Both the position numbers and the translations under genes were made by a program. A stretch of DNA of 20,651 bases, from positions 1 to 20,651 of the forward strand of contig JBOFGK010000024.1 in NCBI GenBank assembly GCA_051649085.1, given 5' to 3'. Positions within the stretch are counted from its first letter, which is position 1. Every line of letters begins with the position of its first letter. Under the pieces are notes generated by a model. It was not told the DNA's origin. It searched no databases and saw only the letters and a list, made by a program, of their open reading frames with translations. Below are positions 16,601 through 20,651 of this stretch, piece by piece. The DNA is from JBOFGK01 sp051649085 (GTDB lineage: Bacteria > Bacillota_I > Bacilli_A > UBA3375).

Positions 16601-16714
16601 TACTTGATTAGCAGAATTTTTTACATTTTCTGCACTTAACTCAACAATTGGTGCTGCAGTTGTACTTAAAAAAGTTGCAAATACTAGCATAGATAATTTT
16701 TTTGATAATTTCAT
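13667..16714 (-). CDS. Secreted multidomain GH18 chitinase, 1015 aa
   Basis: The protein has an N-terminal signal peptide (about 1-28). A GH18 catalytic domain follows (about 36-345), with the SFGGAN strand (107-112) and the catalytic DxxDxDxE motif at 148-155 (acid Glu155). MTMDY (223-227) and Trp307 are further active-site elements. The opening TPYVDM and the overall pattern recall the Pyrococcus ChiA-like GH18 branch. Next come a fibronectin III domain (350-437) and a chitin-binding type 3-like module (440-490). Five Ig-like (DUF5011/HYR-type) repeats follow at about 507-583, 590-665, 671-745, 752-826 and 831-907. Two more chitin-binding modules sit at 908-957 and 962-1013. No LPXTG or membrane tail is present, so it is probably released or held by binding. 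GAGAGG precedes the ATG. Its paralogue lies directly upstream on the same strand. Confidence 0.95.
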   Translation of the reverse strand: MKLSKKLSMLVFATFLSTTAAPIVELSAENVKNSANQVPIFTPYVDMGSMSNDDLSTYPANDNYIYSFLNSTGKCQASWAGFESYYKNAPMGRENYIKNNADIVTLSFGGANAGIVANKANSDLAVTCNTANDLAAAIIDMVDHYGADYVDFDIESFLQSVPESIDKKRVDAIKIIQKERPNVKFIFTLPVSTNGLVDEVSGGLKVMRNTIANGFKPEYINIMTMDYGTGVKDMGKAAVNAVDKTAGQISKMYGESVERSYQRIGSIPMIGVQDTTASTGDAHFTLKDVEVVVEHAAKNKIHSLGFWSVGRDKPGAYNIVDSGHSGTNEAKYAYAKKFQSELDKYTPNDTQAPTTPTSVKSTLKTDRVEVAFSAATDNNAVSKYRLYRNGKQVVESNKLLLNDFGVKSNGTYSYQVSALDRKGNESPKSSTICVKTATVNIQAEQYNQASEYRVKGTIVVQNGTYYESQWYVNPGESPGKIQGQWKVVDAKKGTETENSNCSTTSPENQAPTFRGTENKTIFVNDAFDPNAGVSVSDDHDQNLSFRIVNNNLNVNVPGTYTITYEAKDSGNLTTRVERRIQVNSRPVVNTAPKFNGVNDVAIYVGDSFNPEYGVTVTDDHDQNLRFRITQNNVDTAKAGNYSVRYEVTDNGGLTTVATRNVIVQARPVVNTVPVINGATDKTIKQGERFDPMFQVTVTDDKDQNLVPRVTNPVNSNVPGVYVVTYEVTDSGGLTTRVSRNIRVEAQTVPTNGIPKLYINPTYLELNENENYDILGGVSAHDDEDGNITNRITYTTNTQEKNKIVITYTVLDSVGARASGTRTIVFKQTEKPTVIGLIGTKNTTIDFGSQFNPMAGVKAYSVNGDDITNSVAVTGQVNSNVAGLYKLTYTVKINNIDQKKERNIIVKSQNDYNNSTVYPGSGFVVNYNGHVYQSKWYINGATPDQNANGLGNDCWTLLDPDVNDDNIAKYLDAKAYVFGEKVVYNNVVYEAKFWTKSARPDQNSNGAGTNAWKVIK

Positions 16715-16784
16715 TTTTTCCTCTCTTTTTGCTTTTTTCCATAAAAAATAAGCTACTGTTCCATAACTTTTTGTGTAGTGATAT

Positions 16785-16812
16785 TTTATATTAATTTGAA
16801 AATATTGACCAA
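16785..16812 (-). promoter_or_regulatory. Candidate promoter of the 1015-aa chitinase gene
   Basis: On the minus strand TTGGTC (16812 to 16807), a 16-base spacer and TATAAA (16790 to 16785) lie about 70 bases before the ATG. The -35 abuts the 17-base element shared with the second chitinase gene. Confidence 0.5.
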
Positions 16813-16826
16813 TAATACTTATTTTT
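16810..16826 (-). promoter_or_regulatory. 17-base element shared by both chitinase promoters
   Basis: CAATAATACTTATTTTT (plus strand) recurs exactly at 20134-20150. In both places it sits at or just upstream of the -35 of a chitinase gene, while the surrounding leaders have diverged. It is a candidate activator or operator site, or an UP-like element. Confidence 0.45.
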
Positions 16827-17067
16827 CCTTAATAAAGTAACATTTTGTATATAAAATATGTTTCTTAAATAAGAAAACACTTAATAATTTTAAAATAATC
16901 CTTACACTTTACTATTATATCATATTTTATTTTTAGTCAATAATTATTTTTAAATTACTTGTTGTCTGCTGATGAGATCGTACATATTCATCCATTAATC
17001 TAAAATTATAATTATATTAAGTTTTAGCGGTAAAATAATCTATTTTTCCAATGTGTTTCTTCAAAAA
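16827..17067. other. AT-rich gap between the two chitinase genes
   Basis: Between the shared promoter element and the terminator of the second gene I see no reading frame or RNA. Confidence 0.5.
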
Positions 17068-17104
17068 AAAGATTCTTTGAACAATTAATCGTTCAAAGAT
17101 CTTT
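17068..17104 (-). terminator. Terminator of the 934-aa chitinase gene
   Basis: CTTTGAAC (17075-17082) and GTTCAAAG (17091-17098) form a stem around an 8-base loop. AAAGAT and ATCTTT extend it past one bulged base, and on the minus strand a T-run follows. It is nearly the same as the terminator at 13577-13609, so the ancestral duplication included the gene end. Confidence 0.85.
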
Positions 17105-17132
17105 TTATTAGTTACATATTTTCTGTAATTAT

Positions 17133-19937
17133 TTATTTAACAATTTTCCATGAATTTGTTCCCACACCATTAGAGTTTTGATCTGGACGTTCACCTCTTG
17201 TCCAGTATTTTGCTTCATAAACAACATTATTAAATATTGTTTTTTCTCCTCCAACGTAAGCTTTGTATTCTAAAAAGCTTGAAATATTATCGTCATTTAC
17301 TTCAGGATCAAGTAAAATCCAAACATCACTTCCTAAGCTATTTGAATTTTTATCTGGCGTATCACCCATAGTATACCATTTACTTTCGTAAACATGACCA
17401 TTATAGTTTACAATAAAACCACTTCCTGGATAAACTTTTGTTTCATTATATTCATTTGTAGATTTAACAACAATATTACGTTCTTTTTTCTCTACTATAT
17501 TATTAATTTTTACAGTATAAGTTAATTTGTATAGACCCGAAACTTTTGAATTAACTTGTCCTGTAACTTTAATTGAATTTGTTATATCATCACCATTTGC
17601 TGAATATGCTTTTACTCCAGCCATTGGATCAAATTTACTAGCAAAATCAATTGTTTTATTTTTTGTTCCTGTTATTCCAACTTCAGTTGTACTTCCAGAT
17701 TCTTTGAAAACAATTGTACGTGTTCCAGTTGCAGTCGCACCAGCGCTATCAACAACCGTATATGTTATTTCAACATTATTTTTGTCTTTAATGTTTTCTG
17801 TGTATTTAATTTTATTTGTGATGTTTCCATCTTCAAAGTCATAAGCAGACACACCAGCTAAAGCATCATATGATTGATTTTCTTCTAGTTCAATATATGT
17901 TGGATTAATATATAGAACTGGTTCTTTGTTTGTTGGTGTTGGTAGTGCTTCTACACGAACATTTCTAGTTGCTCTTGTTGTAAGTCCACCACTATCTGTT
18001 ACTTCATATTTAACTACATAGTTTCCTTCTTTAGCTGTATTTACAGTATTTTGTGTAATGATATATTTTAAATTTTGATCGTAGTCATCTGTTACTGTAA
18101 CTCCTTCTTCTGGATCAAAATTATCACCAACGAAGATTTTAACATCATTTACACCATTAAATTTAGGTGCAGTATTAATGATTGGACGAGGATTAACTGT
18201 AATAATACGTTCAACACGTGTAGTTAAATTTCCACTATCCGTTGCTTCATATGTAATTGTATATTTTCCTGCTACATTTACATTCAAGTTGTTATTGATA
18301 ATTTTAAAACCTAAGTTTTGATCTTTATCATCAATTACTGATACACCCGCTTTTGGATCAAATGCATCTCCAACAAAAATTTCTTTGTTTTCTACACCTT
18401 TAAAAGTAGGTGCTTGGTTTTCAGGCGTTACACCAAAACAATCACTATTATCTGTTTCATTTTCTTTTTTAGGATCAATTATTTTCCATTGTCCAGCAAC
18501 TTTTCCAGGTGCTTCTCCTGGATTTGCATACCATTGTGATTCATAGTATGTTCCATTTTGAATAACAATTGTTCCTCTTACAGGGTATTCAGAAGCTGAA
18601 TTATATTGTTCCGCCTGTACATTTATTGTTTCTGTTTTCACACACATTGGTAAACTTTTTGGACTTTCATTTCCTTTACGATCAAGTGCACTTACTTGAT
18701 AAGAATATGTTCCATTACTTTTTACAGTATAATCATTTAAAAATAATTTATTACCTTCTGAGACTTGTTTACCATTTCTATATAAGCGATATTTACTAAC
18801 TGCGTTATTATCTATTGCAGCATTATAAGACATTTCAACACCATCAATTTTAACTGTTGATTTAAGATTTGTTGGCACTGTTGGTGCTTCTGTATCATTT
18901 GGTACATATTTATTTAGTTCACTTTGGAATTTTTGTGCATATGCATATTTTGGTTCGCTTGTTCCTGAATGAGTGCTATCAACAATATTGTTAGCACCTG
19001 GTTTATCACGACCAATTGACCAAAAACCAAGCGAGTGAAGTTTGTTTCTAACTGCATGTTCTACAACTACTTCAACATCTTTAAGTGTAAATGGTGCATC
19101 TCCAAGACTTGCTGTTGTATCTTGAACTCCAATCATTGGAATTGATCCAAGTCTTTGGTATGAACGTTCAATAGATTCACCATACATTTTAGAAATTTGA
19201 CGTGCTGTGTTATCAACTGCACTAACTGCAGCTTTTCCCATGTCTTTTTCACCAGTTCCATAATCCATTGTCATGATATTTACATAATCAGGTTTATAAC
19301 CATTTGCAATTGTGTTTCTCATAACTTTAAGTCCACCACTTACTTCATCTACAAGTCCATTTGTTGATACTGGTAATGTAAAAATGAATTTAACATTTGG
19401 ACGTTCTTTTTTGATAATTTTAATTGCATCAACTCTTTTTTTATCAATTGACTCAGGTACTGATTGTAAAAAGCTTTCGATATCAAAATCAACATAGTCT
19501 GCCCCATAGTGGTCAACCATATCGATGATTGCTGCTGCTAAATCACTTGCTGTTGCACATGTTACAGCTAAGTCCGAATTTGCTTGATTTGGAGTAACAC
19601 CAGCGTTAGCTCCCCCAAAACTTAACGTTACAACATCTGCTTCATTTTTAATGTAATTTTCTCGACCAAATGGTGCATTTTTATAATAACTATCTATTCC
19701 TGCCCACGAAGCTCTACATTGATTTGTTGAATTTAAAAATGCATAGATATAATTAGAATCTGCTGGATATGCATTCAAATCATCATCTGACATCGTTGTC
19801 ATATCAATATATGGCGCGAAAAGTGGTACTTGCACATTTACATTTTTACTTTGTGCACTTAATTCAGCAACTGGTGAGACAATTGAAATAAATAATGTCC
19901 CAAACACTAGCATCGATAATCTCTTTGATAATTTCAT
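17133..19937 (-). CDS. Secreted multidomain GH18 chitinase, 934 aa
   Basis: This is the paralogue of the 1015-aa chitinase with the same domain order. It has a signal peptide (about 1-28), then GH18 (about 35-345) with the DxxDxDxE motif at 147-154 (acid Glu154), MTMDY at 222-226 and Trp306. FnIII lies at about 349-436 and a chitin-binding type 3-like module at 440-489. Only four Ig-like repeats follow (about 506-582, 589-664, 671-746, 752-826), then two C-terminal chitin-binding modules (about 827-876 and 881-932). The 81-aa size difference equals one Ig-like repeat, the third of the longer protein. No sorting signal is present. The ribosome site AAGGAAAGGA is strong but lies just behind a small leader hairpin. 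Codon-level identity with the paralogue is patchy and very high over the catalytic motif. Confidence 0.95.
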   Translation of the reverse strand: MKLSKRLSMLVFGTLFISIVSPVAELSAQSKNVNVQVPLFAPYIDMTTMSDDDLNAYPADSNYIYAFLNSTNQCRASWAGIDSYYKNAPFGRENYIKNEADVVTLSFGGANAGVTPNQANSDLAVTCATASDLAAAIIDMVDHYGADYVDFDIESFLQSVPESIDKKRVDAIKIIKKERPNVKFIFTLPVSTNGLVDEVSGGLKVMRNTIANGYKPDYVNIMTMDYGTGEKDMGKAAVSAVDNTARQISKMYGESIERSYQRLGSIPMIGVQDTTASLGDAPFTLKDVEVVVEHAVRNKLHSLGFWSIGRDKPGANNIVDSTHSGTSEPKYAYAQKFQSELNKYVPNDTEAPTVPTNLKSTVKIDGVEMSYNAAIDNNAVSKYRLYRNGKQVSEGNKLFLNDYTVKSNGTYSYQVSALDRKGNESPKSLPMCVKTETINVQAEQYNSASEYPVRGTIVIQNGTYYESQWYANPGEAPGKVAGQWKIIDPKKENETDNSDCFGVTPENQAPTFKGVENKEIFVGDAFDPKAGVSVIDDKDQNLGFKIINNNLNVNVAGKYTITYEATDSGNLTTRVERIITVNPRPIINTAPKFNGVNDVKIFVGDNFDPEEGVTVTDDYDQNLKYIITQNTVNTAKEGNYVVKYEVTDSGGLTTRATRNVRVEALPTPTNKEPVLYINPTYIELEENQSYDALAGVSAYDFEDGNITNKIKYTENIKDKNNVEITYTVVDSAGATATGTRTIVFKESGSTTEVGITGTKNKTIDFASKFDPMAGVKAYSANGDDITNSIKVTGQVNSKVSGLYKLTYTVKINNIVEKKERNIVVKSTNEYNETKVYPGSGFIVNYNGHVYESKWYTMGDTPDKNSNSLGSDVWILLDPEVNDDNISSFLEYKAYVGGEKTIFNNVVYEAKYWTRGERPDQNSNGVGTNSWKIVK

Positions 19938-19948
19938 TTTTTCCTTTC

Positions 19949-19965
19949 CTTCTTATATAAAGAAG
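19949..19965 (-). promoter_or_regulatory. Small hairpin next to the ribosome binding site of the 934-aa chitinase gene
   Basis: CTTCTT (19949-19954) and AAGAAG (19960-19965) can pair around a 5-base loop in the mRNA. The 3' arm in the transcript abuts and partly overlaps the AAGGAAAGGA ribosome site. It is short and may be chance. Confidence 0.3.
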
Positions 19966-20000
19966 CTATTTTTCATTTTTTATACTACTTTTTTACTTTA

Positions 20001-20080
20001 ACTGCTATGTTATATGTTTGTACTTTACTTTGTTGCTTTAACTGCTATGTTATATGTTTGTACTTTTCTTTGTTACTTTA
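20001..20080. repeat. Tandem 40-base direct repeat in the chitinase leader (two copies)
   Basis: Units 20001-20040 and 20041-20080 begin ACTGCTATGTTATATGTTTG and differ at two bases. The edges carry partial copies (ACTTTA before, ACT after). They lie between the candidate promoter (20105-20133) and the start of the 934-aa chitinase gene, so they would be in its 5' leader or overlap further promoter boxes (TATAAC on the minus strand in each unit). Confidence 0.9.
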
Positions 20081-20104
20081 ACTAATAAATTTCATTTTTG
20101 TGTT

Positions 20105-20133
20105 GTTATGTTTTTTGTCTTGAGAAGTATCAA
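20105..20133 (-). promoter_or_regulatory. Candidate promoter of the 934-aa chitinase gene
   Basis: On the minus strand TTGATA (20133 to 20128), a 17-base spacer and CATAAC (20110 to 20105). The leader would be about 160 bases and contain the 40-base repeats. The shared 17-base element lies immediately upstream. Confidence 0.45.
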
Positions 20134-20150
20134 CAATAATACTTATTTTT
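20134..20150 (-). promoter_or_regulatory. Second copy of the 17-base chitinase promoter element
   Basis: This is an exact match to 16810-16826, placed directly upstream of the TTGATA box of the second chitinase gene. Confidence 0.45.
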
Positions 20151-20516
20151 TTAACAAGAAAAAATGTAATAAACCATTAACAATCCAACACGTAAATATT
20201 ATAGCATATTTTGTTTATATCAAGTTTTTTTTATTACTATTATCCTTTCTTGTATACATCATTTTTGATTAGTAGCCCTATTTTATGGGCATTTATTATT
20301 TCAAAATAAGAAACATAAAAATAAATATTTCATTTAAATTGTATTAAAGTAAAATAAATTTATCGAATAAAGTTCGAAATTATGAAATTATTTCGATTTA
20401 CATTGACATTTGAGAATATTTTTTCCTTAAGTTTTTTCACATACACTAGGCTGCTCAACAAACTTAACTTTCTAATTTTAAGATTTATAGTAATAAAAAA
20501 GAATGACTTTTTAAAG
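20151..20516. other. AT-rich gap between chitinase control region and insertion sequence
   Basis: About 365 bases show no credible gene. There is a minor GCCC/GGGC hairpin at 20275-20290 followed by T-rich sequence. Nothing else is recognised. Confidence 0.5.
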
Positions 20517-20550
20517 TGAACCGAACCCTATAAAGTAGAATTTTAAATAA

Positions 20551-20587
20551 AAGAGCCGAATATCATTAGTTTGATATTTGGCTTTTG
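20551..20587 (+). terminator. Hairpin in the leader of the putative transposase gene
   Basis: AGCCGAATATCA (20554-20565) pairs with TGATATTTGGCT (20572-20583) with one G-U pair, followed by TTTT. Placed before the reading frame, it would stop transcription entering from outside, a common safeguard in insertion sequences. A perfect TATAAT (20589-20594) follows it. Confidence 0.6.
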
Positions 20588-20611
20588 TTATAATAATACT
20601 AAGGAGACTAT

Positions 20612-20651
20612 ATGTCAAAGATTTTATTCAGCCAAGAAGCTATTACTATGC
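20612..20651 (+). CDS. Start of a probable IS3-family transposase OrfA (partial)
   Basis: AAGGAG (20601-20606) lies 5 bases before the ATG. The visible 13 codons read MSKILFSQEAITM, which resembles the N-terminus of the helix-turn-helix OrfA of IS3-family elements as I remember them. The rest is outside the window, so the call leans on the terminal repeat and leader context. Confidence 0.5.
   Translation, partial: MSKILFSQEAITM

Larger units (their letters stand above)
20517..20651 (+). mobile_element. Left end of a probable IS3-family insertion sequence
   Basis: TGAACCGAACCCTATAAAGT at 20517-20536 resembles the TG-starting terminal repeats of IS3-family elements in low-GC Gram-positives. 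It is followed by a leader hairpin, a TATAAT box, AAGGAG and a short reading frame start with a typical OrfA-like N-terminus. The element continues beyond the window, so the right repeat and target duplication cannot be seen. Confidence 0.5.

Noticed and set aside
13667..19937. The repeated blocks in the chitinase region as a CRISPR array or transposon
   Set aside because: The repeats are in-frame protein domains (Ig-like and chitin-binding modules) in two paralogous genes, not short spaced DNA repeats.

Overview
The window is very AT-rich and reads as the chromosome of a low-GC Gram-positive bacterium (Bacillota, class Bacilli or a near relative). Pointers to this are strong AGGAGG-type ribosome binding sites, sigma-A-like promoters, a lipoprotein substrate-binding protein, many short intrinsic terminators and an IS3-type element end. 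I cannot name the genus. Two large secreted chitinases suggest access to chitin, as in an arthropod gut or near fungi.

Layout from left to right. Positions 1-186 hold the end of a tRNA cluster (partial tRNA-Lys, then tRNA-Thr, then a terminator). A membrane-anchored alpha/beta hydrolase (+) converges on a choloylglycine-hydrolase-family amidase (-). A minus-strand operon follows: substrate-binding lipoprotein, ATPase and permease of a SsuABC/NMT1-like ABC importer, with DNA topoisomerase III (topB) as its last gene only 7 bases after the permease. Divergent from it, and read rightward, is a tight three-gene operon for a UbiD decarboxylase, a UbiA prenyltransferase and a UbiX flavin prenyltransferase. 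The UbiD length and motifs match the decarboxylase of the futalosine (Mqn) menaquinone route. No early mqn gene is in view. The divergent importer therefore invites the hypothesis that a menaquinone precursor is taken up and then prenylated and decarboxylated.

This operon converges on a NifS/IscS-like gene whose catalytic cysteine is replaced by aspartate. Next come a 195-aa membrane-anchored protein of unknown function and, just upstream of it on the same strand, a decayed reading frame that still sits under a near-consensus promoter.

The right third holds two paralogous minus-strand chitinase genes (1015 and 934 aa) in tandem: GH18, FnIII, chitin-binding module, Ig-like repeats, two C-terminal chitin-binding modules. 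They share near-identical terminator hairpins and a 17-base element beside the promoter. They also share a 239-base tract of about 98% identity over the catalytic site that looks like gene conversion. They differ by one Ig-like repeat. The window ends in the left end of a probable IS3-family insertion sequence.
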